NCBI GenBank assembly: GCA_013398955.1
Contig: VWPU01009501.1
Span: forward strand, 215,001-279,000
Direction: 5' to 3'
DNA: 64,000 nt
DNA from: Callaeas wilsoni
Taxonomy: Eukaryota; Chordata; Aves; Passeriformes; Callaeidae
A program made the translations under genes and the position numbers. Of the stretch, positions 52,461-64,000 are shown in pieces. The notes below the pieces were generated by a model. The model made no database searches. It was not told the origin of the DNA and saw only the letters and a program-made list of their open reading frames with translations. Position 1 is the stretch's first letter, and every line of letters begins with the position of its first letter.

Positions 52461-55400
52461 ATGCCTATCAAGTAGCTGAAGTTGTTGTGGTGGTGTTCTT
52501 TTGTTAGTCTACAAATCTCTCGGGCATTTGGATGTTGATGGTTTCTCTGTCTTTCTTTTTTTTCCCAGACACTGACATACATTTTCTCATGATAACTTGA
52601 TATGCTTCTGGTTTTGTATTATTTTCATCTATCTTGGTCAAAGTCGAATAAATCCGTTTGACGAGTCAAGTTTTCTGACTGCAGAGTATTAGTCCTTCCT
52701 AGAGAGTCTTCAGTCATCAGTGGCAAAGGCATTATGATGTATTTTCTACATATCCTCTACGTAGCTTCCGTACTTTTTACAAAATAATTTACTTCTTGCG
52801 CTACAGGTTCTTGATACTTAGTAAGTCGCCCTAAGAGATCAAAACAGTCTAGTCGATAGTTTGGAGGTCAGCTGCTGCAAATCTTACTGTGAGGAGAGAC
52901 CAGATTATGAATAGATTCTTTACAAACAGGGAAAATTTAGTGCTATTGCAACTGTGATGTGAACGAATACTACAGTTACTTTGTGTTCACTGATTCACAT
53001 GCCTTTCAGACACCATTTTCCTTAGCTGGAAAAAAGTACTCCTCCTGTTATTGGCAGTACTGAATAAATATTTAAACCACTATTTGCGTAATGGTTGTAC
53101 TGGTGTCTCTTGAATTCTTCCTGTCAGCAGTGGAATACTATGTCCCACTATTAGTTCATATCATATCAGTTTGATTTAGTCACCTCTCTGTACTTCTTAC
53201 TGCATTTTTAGGGCCTATCAGTGGAAAATACTATGGTTTTAGGTGAAATCAAGAAAAATATTTTTTTTTTTTTAAATAGCAATCAATATTGCAAATTTAC
53301 ATTGAATTTCAATTTATCTTGGATGTTCCTGTTAAATAAACACATCTTTCAGGGAAAGCACTGAATCCAGGCCATTGTATTAAAGAAGATCAGGCATCAA
53401 ATGGGAATACAATTAAATCTGAATCTTGATTATCTTAGTTATATGTTTTATTAAGGACATCTGCTGGTTCTTCAGGCTAAATACCTTCTGACTTCTCAGC
53501 TGTTTGTAAGTGTGTTGTAGTTACAAAAGAATCTCAAGTCTCTCCAGTGCAACTGTTGTAGAAGAAAAGTTGAAAAGAAGATTTCTAAGGATCAAGGGGC
53601 ACATAAAATTTCTAATCCACCTCCAGCTGAGGCAGTGTGACAAAAAGTCCCACTTTGAAGCAAATTGGGAATCTCACTGGAAAAGGATGGAATGGGAGAC
53701 TAGAAATGTGCTGGGTTTTTATTAATGTCTCAACTTCTGTTGAATGTCCTACTTCTTCGGGTCCCATCTTAAGTGTCATTAGCATGAGGCCGCCTATGTT
53801 TTACTGAAGATAAACCCTAAAAAGACAAAACTAATCTGGAAAGCAAATAAATTTCTTTCATGTTCTTTTCTTAGTGGGAGGGTTTGTGACTATTATATAG
53901 TAAATACTAAACATTAGACTAATTCTCGGGTTTTTTAATGAATCTGTTAAGAATTCATAGCCTTTTGTTTTTCTTTGTAGTGCTTCAGTATTGAAATTAA
54001 AAGATAGTATGAGAAATAAGCTTTTCTTTTTTTCCTAGAATTATTTTTTAACATCATGAACGAAAATTCATTATGAAAATGAAAAAGCATGAAAATGAGA
54101 TGTGTACCAAATAGGTTAGAGAACAAATAAAGGCAGTCTAATTTCTGTTTTGGGCGCTTGACTATTAATTTTTCTTCTGCTCTTTGATACTACTGGCAGC
54201 CTGTAAATGACTAATATTTCCAAATAAGGGAAAAGTAAGTGTAGATCTGTGTTTTCTCATGCAACAGGTTTTCTTTTCTCCGAAATATATCAGAACTGGC
54301 ATGGGAATTCATTATGCTATCTCTGAATTCTGCCCTTGCTAGCATGGACCATTAAAGGTTCTAGAAAGTTAAGGTGTTTTCCTGGATATAAATTTTATCT
54401 GTCCTGTCTCCCTATTTCCCTCCCCTGGGGTTTCTTCCCAGCTGACCCAGAACAAGAGGACAAATGAGTAGCGGGGCTTCCTGCAAGAATCAAGAGGCAT
54501 GGGGAACAAGTGACACAGCTGTTGGGGAGGAGGTGTTTGTGAGGCTTCATCCATGGTATGTTTTTCATACTTACCCAGCTCTGTAAATTCAAGTACCAGC
54601 TAAAACTAGGGGCTTTTTACTATTCAAACTAGGTACCAAAGGCAAAAATTTGCTGAAGTCACAATTCATTCTGAGGAATTAGAATGGAGGACTTACAGGT
54701 TCATAACTTGGTGACTTTGGCTTCTTGACTGAAGAGATTTTCCTGTCAAACTATGCCTGATGGTATTATAAGCAGAGAGCAGTCCCTTAACTGTCTAAAT
54801 TGCAAACAGGAACCTTTATAAAGCCATACTTGTCATTCTCATCTTATTAATTTGGGTTTGTGAGATAGATTCAGCAGAATAGTTGCCAGAATTAGAAGGT
54901 GAAGGCGAAAGCCTCTGCAAAGTGTGAAGCAAATTAATCACAATGATTGAGCTACATGTCATTTTACAACTCCTCAGTTTTCAAAATTTTGACTTTCTGC
55001 TATTACTTTTCCCTTTTCCTTTTGCTGGTTAATGGCTTTTACTACAAGGAATCTGGAAAATTCCTCCTCTCCCACACTTTTGCAGTACCAAAAAATTAAC
55101 TTTGCTGCATGTGAATATTTATTCCTATGTGGTCTTACTTTACACTCAAATGTGAGGAAGTGAACAGTGGTTTAAGCATATAGATATTCAAAGCTGAAAT
55201 GGAAATTCCCAACCTACTATTTGTCAGGGATTGCTTTATGCTTCCAACTCTAGTGTTTTTAACCTTTTAGATGAAGAGCTTTGTAATTGATGGCAGTTAA
55301 GTTTGATTTGTTTACAGTTTTGACAGTGAGGTTAGGAGAAAGGCAATATTTTGGAAACAGGCTAGTGGTGTTCTACTACAACTCTGCACTGATCTCTATG

Positions 55401-57881
55401 TTTGAAGTAGAAACAAAAAACTTTGTAGAAGGTAGCCTTGATGATAGTGCATTACATTGTGTCAGTTTGAAAACAGCCTTTGAAAATTGCTGTATATGTT
55501 TAGTTACTACAAATTGCTGTACTGCCGATAAAGAGGGTATCTGATGATGCTGTCCACACAAAGCCTTTATTAGCCTGGAATCTCCCTTGCTGAATGTTTT
55601 TTTAATCAGTGGACATCTGGAATCAGAGTCTGTTTCAGAGTAAGATTAATTCAGATTAAATTCAGATGTAGAAAATCGATTACTTAAATGTCAGTATTTC
55701 AACAGTCTGTATAAGGAGAAAGTAGCCTGTCTCCCATGCAGAACAGGGATAGGCTGGATTTGGAAGCTAGAGGATAGGAAATAAAAATTAAATTTTGTCT
55801 ACTGTAGATTGGAATAAGAAAATAAGGTGATGCTAACAGAGATGAGAAGAAGTGTGATACGGCTAATAATTGCAGAAGGGCAGGGGTAAAAACAACAGGA
55901 CAATACAAAGGCCAATTTGAAGGTGATGGGGTGAAAATCGAAGTTCTAAATTAAGTTTATTTGTGAGGTGAAGTAGTTTATAATTGATTTTCTGGTCTCT
56001 GCTGTCATCCTGCCTAGATACCCTCAGGAAAAATAAAAATAAAGTTCTTGTCTGTTACTTAGAAAATTTGCTGTGCTCATATGGTGACATCTTTTACTCA
56101 CTGTAAACAGGAAGGAGAATAGGAGCCTTGGTGACTAGATAGTGGTGGTAACTGGCTAAACAAATTACAGTTCCTTGTGACCTTCCTAGCAGACGTGTTC
56201 AATGAGGGTTTAACTTTCAAAGGAAAATTATCTTGAGCAATAAGGGATATCACTTGAGATTAGCAGATAGTTAAGTAGCTATGTTCACAGAAGGAAAGAG
56301 GCAAGAGAAGAAAATGGAGGAGGTTTATAATCAAAAGAGCAAATCTTGGACTGTTGCCAGAAGAAGGAGAAAAATAAAGGAATGTCCATATTCGATAATT
56401 AGTGAAAGAAGGCATGTTCATTTCTTGCTGCTTGCCAAGACAATTGTGTCAAATTCTCCTGTTCATTGCTTGTAGTATGGCTATTGCTCTTGTTCCGCAT
56501 GTTGTAGGCTTTCCATGGTTACTTCATCGCAAGGCACCAGCCCTCGGTGGAAGGAGATTCAGTGGTCTTAAAACTCCTGGTGGCAGATGGGAAAGCAAAT
56601 GGCTTTTGCTTCCCCGTGTTAACTCTGCTTCAGTTGGTGACATAGGGTGATAGGGAGGATACGTAAGGTGGGATGGAGAGTGATTGTTTCAGGATGCAGT
56701 GATTTTACGATCTGTAGCACATGCTGCTATGTATGTCTGTAGCGGTGCACGTTTGTAGCTGGTTGAGTGGTTCGAGTTCCTGATACATTGGTTATCTTTA
56801 TTTGTGGGGGAAGAGGAAAATGACGGGAATCCAGCGCAGTCTGAAACTCATATACAGTTCTAAGTCAGCAAGAAGGAAGCTCAGGGAATATATGGCCTGC
56901 ATACTGAGCGTATACCTGGTTCAATATTCTCATATTCTACTTGGGCAGGAAGGGATGAGTTCCGAACCTGAACTAAGTTTTCTGTTCGTGTACATATAAT
57001 CATGCTCATGTGCGTTGTTACTAGCCTGCCAGACCAGCTTGGGACTGGAATTTTTTATATTAAACCATGTGACCTGATTGTGCAGCCAGGCTTGAGATTC
57101 ACAGAAACAGCTGCAGTGTGAGTCCTCATATAAGAAAGCATATACAAAGCTAAGTTTGTCTATGTATTTATCTATCCCTTCATACTTCATGTGCAAAGCT
57201 ATCATGCTACCATCTGTAATAACACCCTGAAAATGATTTCTGTGTGTCCCTTTTTCCTCTGGAGTATGACTCTGTGTCTGTATGTATGCCTGTGTGCAAC
57301 TGTGTAAATATTCCTTGCTGCTTTCATGTTACGCAGGTAGTGACTAAGAAGAATATGCTTGCTATTTTCTGCTTCTGGATCAAACAGTAGATTTATGCTT
57401 TTGTTTCTTTATTTTCTCCTCATTTTTTTAACAGGAAACATTTTAATCAATTTTTTTTTCCTTTTCAGTAATGGATTTTATGACAAATTTCTACCACTTT
57501 TGCTGTAGCAAGTGGAAGTAGGATCAGCAGAAGGCAGCTATACCATAATCACTTTGAGCTCAATAAGGAGATCTTTACAGGCAACTTTGTTCTTATTTCT
57601 TAACGGGATTAAGAAGCTCAGCTCTTTAAATTCTTGCATATAACACTGACATTTCCAGGGTGTGTTTGGACCAAGGAGTTCAAAGAGAAGGAATAAAAAA
57701 GAAAAGCCAATATGACTTTGTTTTTTACCTTGCTGCAGGAGCAGTTTGTGCAAATCGCCTATAAGCTTATTGACCTGAATCTTTGACTCCTTGTTTTCTC
57801 TGGATTTGGCTGGAGTGTAGACACTGATAGAGCACTGATAGAGGTGATTGCACAGCCCTCGGCTTTGCTTGGCACCAGACA

Positions 57882-57903
57882 CACCCCCCCGCCCCCCGCG
57901 CCT
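57882..57903. repeat. C-rich tract, G-quadruplex-capable on the minus strand
   Basis: CACCCCCCCGCCCCCCGCGCC stands out in AT-rich surroundings. The minus strand carries runs of six and seven G separated by one C, enough for four stacked GGG runs. It is an isolated tract with no CpG island around it, so a promoter is not supported. Confidence 0.75.
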
Positions 57904-58283
57904 GACATTATCTTTCCCTGGCAATACTTCTGTTCTGACGGAGCTCATATTCCTTTAAATTTTAAAATTTATTTTAATTCATTGCATTTTATTTATGTAG
58001 GCTTTCTGGCTAAATGAATTCATTCTTTTTGGTAATCAGAGACAGAAAGGAGCATGTATCTATTTTCATCTCCTAGGATAACTAGAATATGCATAAGAAC
58101 TTGCAGCGGTACTCCTTCCAAGAATGCAATAGTTACCTCTTACTGACTTGTCTGCATGTTTGTGAAACTGTTGGATTCTCATATTCCCCAGAGTCAGGGT
58201 TCCCTTATGTTTATCTGTATCACATTCAGCTGAAACAACTTCAGAAGATGAGGCGGGGGATCTCATCACTCTCTACATGCACC

Positions 58284-58616
58284 TGACAGGAGGCTGTGGT
58301 GAGGTGAGCTTCAGTCTCTTGTACCGTGCCTAAAGTGAGAGGATGAGAGAAAATGGCCTTAAGTGAGAGAGGGGAGATTCAGATTAAGATTAGATATTAG
58401 AAAAACATTTTTCAATGTTAGGCATTAGGGTGGAGAGGCACTGGAATAGGTTGTCCAGGGAAATGGTGGAGTCACCGTCCCTGGAGGTGTTGAAGAGGTG
58501 TCTGGATCTGGTGATGTGGTTCAGTGCTTTAGGGGTTACAGTGATAGCGCTGGGTGGACAGTTGGACCTGATGATCTTAAAGGTCCCTTCCAACCCTGAC
58601 AATTCTGTGATTCTGA
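58284..58616 (+). mobile_element. CR1 LINE 3' end
   Basis: Sense-oriented CR1 3' segment. It starts near GACAGGAGGCTGTGGTGAGG, then shows AATGGCCTTAAG, GTGGAGTCACCGTCCCTGGA and CAGTTGGACCTGATGATCTT. It ends in CAATTCTGTGATTCTG, the typical CR1 terminal repeat. It is 5' truncated at about 330 bases. Small open frames on both strands here derive from the element and are not host genes. Confidence 0.93.
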
Positions 58617-60692
58617 TCTTCCATACTTTTCGTCAGATGCTGAATATGGACAAAGAAAGGAAGGGGCTTCTCTGATTAATAGCATTTGAACAATGCTAAG
58701 TCAGAATTAGATTGGATCCTAGCAGGATGAAAGGAGTTCTTTTTCATCTGAACTTAAGCATTTGCCTTGTGCTTTACCTCGTACGATTTCTCATTCTTTC
58801 CTGCTACTGGAGCTCAGAGAACCACCTGTTTTCTTTCTGGAAGGGAAAAGAGATCTCTGAAAAGGTTGAAATAATCTTTTTTTTTTTTCCACCATTCACT
58901 AGAGAGCATGTAAAGGCTTCCAAAATAAAAAGTACAAGATCGTCTATTCTGTACTTCTTTTTATTTACTGCTAACCCATGTTTAAACCTGTCAGGCCATA
59001 TTTTCAGTCCAGCTGAAACCTATGTAGGTATTAACATCAACTTTAGCTGGATAGAAATTTGACCTAAGTTAAAAAAGCAAACCATTCTTCTAATCAAGAC
59101 ATTAAATAATTAGTCATCAAGCAGAAAATTGTATCTCAAAAAGAAACTAGAAAGCTATGTTTCAAGAAATAAATACATAGATCCAAATAGAAAACATTAT
59201 TTTAACTGTACAGAATTAAAATGTGAGAGGAACACTTAAACAGCTTACTCAACTTTAAGCAGTTTATCAAAGCAACTCCAGCCTTTTCAGTCAGCACATT
59301 TTGGTTTTCTTAAGAACAATGAAATTCTGAATTCTATCACAGCTAGGGATAGAATTCACGAAGGGATTATTTGGTTACAACAAGTAGTGTAATGTCCTCT
59401 TTCTAGAAAGTCACAAAACTTGAACTTGGATTGACTTAAATTTGAGCTCAAATTTGACAGAATATGAATTGCAAATTAATAAGGGTAATCTTCTTTAAAA
59501 CATGAAATGCACAAATGACAAATTTCACCACATGTTCTTAGTTCATGTGTACTGTACATCTGTTTCTAATTTTAATTATAATTAAGGTCCATTTTGTCTC
59601 TTTTTTGTCTGATTTGGTGGCCCTGACACAAAAATTCTGAATACGTTTGAAGAGTTCTAAGACATGGCTGGGTCAACCCAGACCCAAAAAGCAGACTTGC
59701 TCACAGATTGTGTACGATATATGGGTATATTTGCAGTAATTTAACTCTGAAAGGATCTGTAAAAATAAATAAAGCAAATGCCACATTTATGTCATCATTG
59801 GATAAATATTGGTAAGAGAAATATTATTCCTGGATAGATTATTCTGCTGGATAGAGAAAAAGAAGCATGTATTTTTGACTGCTAAATCTTTTTCTTGGGT
59901 TTGACTCGCAGAAGCCTACACTGGTTTTGAAATGTATAATACAACGTGTGTGGGAACACACCTGTAATGATAGGGAATTGTCTGCTTTTGATATTGAAGA
60001 ATCTGAAGGGTTGATTATTTAAAATAAAAAACACCCAGTTGTTTTCAACAAAGTAAATTAAAATTTCACCGTGTAGGAACAGGTATCTATTGCTACTGGT
60101 TATGTAGTCATATGTGGAAATCACATAAAAACTGGATTTGTATATGATAATAATTTAAGCTGCAAAGTATAAAATGAGGTGTTCTTGGATGAAGAATTCT
60201 TATAAGAGTTTGAATATTTCTGCAGTAGGGATGGAACAGAATTGTTATATAATTAAATTGAAATATGAACTTGCAGAAGAGCCTTCATACTTAGAATTTG
60301 AAACTTGTAAGAATTTCTCTGAAGTAATCTCTCTATTCTGCTGCAGGCTGGTTTAGAATCTCATGGATTGTCAATTTCCATTGAAATAATTTTTGAAAAT
60401 TATATTAAGCAACAGTCTTTATTTGTGGCATGTAAATATCTTTTAAAATGTGCTTCTGCTACTTTTCTAATCAAGTGCTTAGAGCTATGTAGTTTGAACC
60501 CCAGGCTAATACTTGCATATGTCTAATAGAGTTCTTGTATTTGAAGTTTTAATGGGGAAAGATTGAAAAGATGCAAGACTTTTTTTCTTTTTTAAAAAAT
60601 TGATAGAAACTCTTGAGTAGCCAGTATATCTGAATTATGCTCATTTGTAGCACTTGTGTTTAGAGTTGCTCCCTAAAAATTCGGAAAAAAAA

Positions 60693-60740
60693 ATACATAT
60701 ATATATACACACACACATACACATATATACATATATATTT
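60693..60740. repeat. (AT)n(AC)n compound microsatellite
   Basis: ATACATATATATATACAC continues into ACACACACATACAC and back into TATA units. It is a typical compound dinucleotide repeat in unique intron sequence, likely polymorphic. Confidence 0.93.
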
Positions 60741-61568
60741 AAAACCCATTCATGAAAAGAAAGTCAGGAATACAATTTAGAGAATACTTTCACTGTTCTG
60801 CAGGAAATACATTTGAATGAGTGATCCTTGTCTTGAAAGGACTTCAAAAGCAAACAGTGGCGATAATGAGAACATATCAAACATGTAGAAAAAGAGGAAG
60901 GCCAGACTCAGTCTAGATGAATTGCTGCACAGCAGTGTCTTATCCCAGGAGAAAAGTGCTGTAGCTGGAATAGTTAGAAATAATTGACACTGCTTTTTAA
61001 CATGATCACTGTGCTGAAATGTAATGTGTCAAGATGTCATTTTATTAAACAAAGTGGTGATTTTAATAGGAACCAAAATAGTTTCATACCACTATTTTGA
61101 AGAGCTAACGGCTTGCACATATGTAGGCACTCGCCAACACTTGAATATTCACAGACCAATCCTAAAAGTTAGGGAAAGAGGCAATGCATTTTTTCTGAGA
61201 CTTGCTGGACAAATAATTCTAAGAGTGCTTAGGGCAAATGGAAACATACAGTTATTTCAAATTAGGTTTATCCCAGGAGAAATTATGATTGTTAATCAGC
61301 ATGACAGAAAACAACAATTGCTTGCAAAGAAGCAAAGTATTGAGGTGATTAATATAATCCAAAATAAAATGCAGTAGATTAACTTGTTCAAGTGCTGGTT
61401 TCTTTCAGGTTCGTCACCAAATCAATCATCCGAGGGCCAGATTTTGCTCATACTTTCTGTATTTGTAGAGTAGGGTGTCTCAGTTGATTTTTATGGGCTT
61501 CACTGAAATTATTTCTGATATATATCAGATGAATTGATAACAGGCTGGTAGTGATAGCACCAGATCTT

Positions 61569-61576
61569 TTCCTCTG

Positions 61577-61607
<31 letters not shown>

Positions 61608-61608
61608 G
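61569..61608. repeat. (CTCTGT)n microsatellite
   Basis: Four or more CTCTGT units followed by a (TC)n run. The minus-strand open frame across it yields an Arg/Gln-rich artefact. Confidence 0.93.
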
Positions 61609-64000
61609 CCCTTGCAAGGCTTGTAGAATAAACACATTTGCATGGCACTGTACCCACTGTAGTTGTTTATCTTGACCTCATATCATTTGGCAAATATGAC
61701 AAAGTGTGGAAACGTAGATCCCAAATTATTTAGTATCTTTATTCTCACAGTTCTATTAGCATTCCAAAGGCTTATTTAATTATTTTTGCATTATTTTATA
61801 CCCAGAATGATTTATATCTGCTGAAACCTGTTATTGCCATTACAATTATAGTTAAATATATACATAGAATACTTTAAAAAGAGATAATCCACAAGATTAG
61901 TTAGGTTAGTTAAGGCCTGTTAGATGTCATTGGTATACTCAAGAAGAGTGTGTGCTGCTAAAAAGTAAGTTACATTGAATGAATTAAGCATTTGTATCTG
62001 AAGTTGTATGTGGTTTATTTCAAAGTTACTGAGTATGGCTTTTGAAGAGAGATTCCTGGCAACAATTCTCAGTTTACAGTGTGTTTCTTAGTATTCAAGA
62101 GCAGGATTATCAGTGTGTGTAAGCTCTGTTATTGGTTGCAGGCACTGAGATAAAGCGAATAACAAAGGGCAATTTCTGATTGCTGATCTATAATTTCTGA
62201 AGCTCTGGCATCTAGTTCGCATGTGTTGCCTCAGAATCCCTGTTTAGGTGGATCTAGAACTACTGCCACTGTAGACCGTGGCAGAAAGCAGCTGGCCCCC
62301 TCCCCCTTCACAGCTATCACACTGGTCTGCCACCATCCGTGAGGTTATGTCCTTGCCAAATGAAAGTCTAAAGTGAGTGACTCCCCAAGCCTTTGCATTC
62401 CGTCTATTTTCTCTTTTGGCAATACAGTGCTACAGCCTTTGCAACAATTTATTTCTGAACTGATTTATTATAATTGAGAAGTGATGTTTCACTCTGAACA
62501 GCTGTATGAGGATGTTAACAATTTAAGTTTACATTTATGCTGCCAGGAAGAGGGAAAACAAACTGAATTTCAAACTTTTAATGTTCTCTCACTCTAATAG
62601 AAGCTGCTGTATGCTTTTTGTGACTGGTACAGTCCTTCACCCAAAGCTATTTTGTCTGATGATAAAACCATGAGTGTATGAAGCTTGCATGTTTTTCATC
62701 TCTTTTATGACCTTATCTTTTGTGAGCGGCTTCTGTGAAGGTATCCTAACTATAGGAAGCACCTGGTAAACATACATGATATCTATGCCGTGATAAGCAG
62801 TTGCGAACAAGAAAGTAGATCTGTCAGTTCTGAACTGTTCATTGTTAGAAATACTTTGTTGATTTAGCTGATTGCAAAATACATTATAGAGTGCCTAACA
62901 GCTGCTATAACATTCCTAGTCAAGAAAGTTCAATAGTTATATTGTACGAGACTTTCTGTAAGAGCCTAATACTGATAGGAACAACATGGATTAAAACAGC
63001 AGGGTTGAGAAGAACTGCTAACCCATGTGCTTCTTTAAAATACCACAACTACTTGTGGTACAAGCTGATTAAGTGCAAATTGGGAAGTCTTTAATTTGTT
63101 AAAAAGATTAAAGTGAAATTACTTTTTAATATTCAAGTCTCTCTTTTCCTACTTGTCAGTGTTGTCAGAGAAGTTGGAGTCCTCTCTCTCATGTTTCTGG
63201 TAATATGTCTCCTTTACAGTCTTCAGATTTCCTGAGCAACTTTACCACCTTGAATTACAGTGAATTGTCTATTGGATAAGCATTAGGCCACTTAAACCAT
63301 ATTAAAAAAACTTGAACTGTTTTTGAGGACAACAGAAACAGTCAATGCTGGTAAGAAATTATAAGGTCAAGATGAAAATTCTATCCACATTACATATTGA
63401 AGTTGTTTGAATAAGATGGTTTTTTTTCTCCTCTTAGTTAAGCAGTATTTTGTGTATTCAGCATTTCAGCATAAGTCAGATTTGTTTCACCCAACTTTAG
63501 CTGACTAAAGATAGGTTTCTAGTCTAAGCTGTGTGTTTAAGAGGATGATTGATTTCAGCTCTCAGACACCAAGAGGGGTCTCATATCTCAGGCATCCGAG
63601 AATAGGATGAATCACTCAGGAGGTTTCTTTCTTCCCTGCCTATAGGAGTGTCTGCATAAGTAGTCTGGGCTAGCTTAACTTTGCATGAAAGGTTAGAGGT
63701 CATGAGTTGTGCCAAAAGTGTAACTTTAATACCAAGTATAGAGAAGTAGTGGAAATTCTAGTAGATTTAGTTGACTCATGACTGAACATTGTTTATGGTA
63801 TTTTATGTGCTTACTCATAAGAGTATTTTTTCATGCAATGATCATTTAAAGAACAGAATTCAGGCATGGTTGCCAAGAAGCAACAGTGTAAACCTGCTTA
63901 AACAGAAGCAGGTTTTGGTTCATTTTAGAGTACTTATCATTGCTTTTATACCACTCTTTGGTGTTGATGGGAAAAAGTTGTTTATCCTTTAACTTAAATA

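Larger units (their letters stand above)
51789..64000 (+). other. ZFPM2: ZFPM2 intron 2 (5' part)
   Basis: No frame matching FOG2 exon 3 or any zinc finger appears to the right of exon 2, so the rest of the window is taken as intron 2. Apart from a CR1 end, simple repeats and a recursive-splice-like site, the stretches 51800-52430, 52470-57870, 57910-58280, 58620-60690, 60745-61565 and 61610-64000 are AT-rich unique sequence in which I see no supported gene. Confidence 0.85.

Noticed and set aside
57538..57948. 136-codon minus-strand open frame, the longest in the window
   Set aside because: It has no recognisable domain, no splice or promoter context, and part of it translates a C-rich tract. 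A frame of this length is possible by chance in 64 kb.
57860..57960. Possible CpG-island promoter or ZFPM2 exon 1
   Set aside because: Only about 20 bases are GC-rich, and it lies downstream of exon 2.
58415..58675. 86-codon plus-strand frame as a host gene
   Set aside because: It lies mainly within the CR1 3' end at 58284-58616, which is noncoding there.
61024..61377. 117-codon plus-strand open frame
   Set aside because: The peptide matches no family I know and has no gene structure around it. It is kept only as a candidate for a database search.
61448..61657. RQRQRQ-rich minus-strand frame resembling an RNA-binding tail
   Set aside because: It is a translation of the (CTCTGT)n microsatellite.
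1..64000. CRISPR arrays, tRNA/rRNA genes, operons or a novel bacterial-type system
   Set aside because: No regularly spaced direct repeats, no cloverleaf genes and no clustered long frames were seen. The window is a vertebrate intron.

Overview
This window is vertebrate, most likely bird, nuclear DNA. It is AT-rich, intronic and gene-poor. The evidence is CR1 LINE copies ending in the ATTCTRTGATTCT-type 3' end, one solo LTR of avian ERV style, low overall repeat density, and one conserved vertebrate exon. There are no bacterial-style operons, ribosome binding sites or CRISPR arrays. Most open frames over 60 codons here are what stop-codon spacing allows by chance.

The one confident host coding feature is a 159-base internal exon at 51630-51788 on the + strand. 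Its acidic translation matches exon 2 of ZFPM2 (FOG2), the zinc-finger cofactor of GATA4/5/6. I recognised it from memory of the mammalian protein. Both flanking introns are phase 1. By this reading, 1-51629 is the 3' part of the long ZFPM2 intron 1 and 51789-64000 is the 5' part of intron 2. Exon 1, which encodes the NuRD-binding N-terminus, must lie to the left. Exon 3 and the zinc fingers must lie to the right.

The introns carry scattered transposon remnants. There is an old minus-strand CR1 (about 23361-24325), a short minus-strand CR1 3' tail (38783-38864), a longer plus-strand CR1 with part of its reverse-transcriptase frame (about 41145-42012), and a plus-strand CR1 3' end (about 58284-58616). 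A solo LTR lies near 19707-20015. A decayed minus-strand remnant of a Ty3/gypsy-like pol gene (RNase H end) lies at about 31490-31920, which is unusual for a bird. Simple repeats, a 63-bp tandem duplication and several perfect short hairpins complete the picture.

The most interesting leads are the gypsy pol relic, a possible alternative terminal exon at 3798-4063 that fits the ZFPM2 exon 1 phase, and a juxtaposed acceptor/donor (recursive-splice-like) site at 52440-52460 in intron 2. Each needs transcript or cross-species data.
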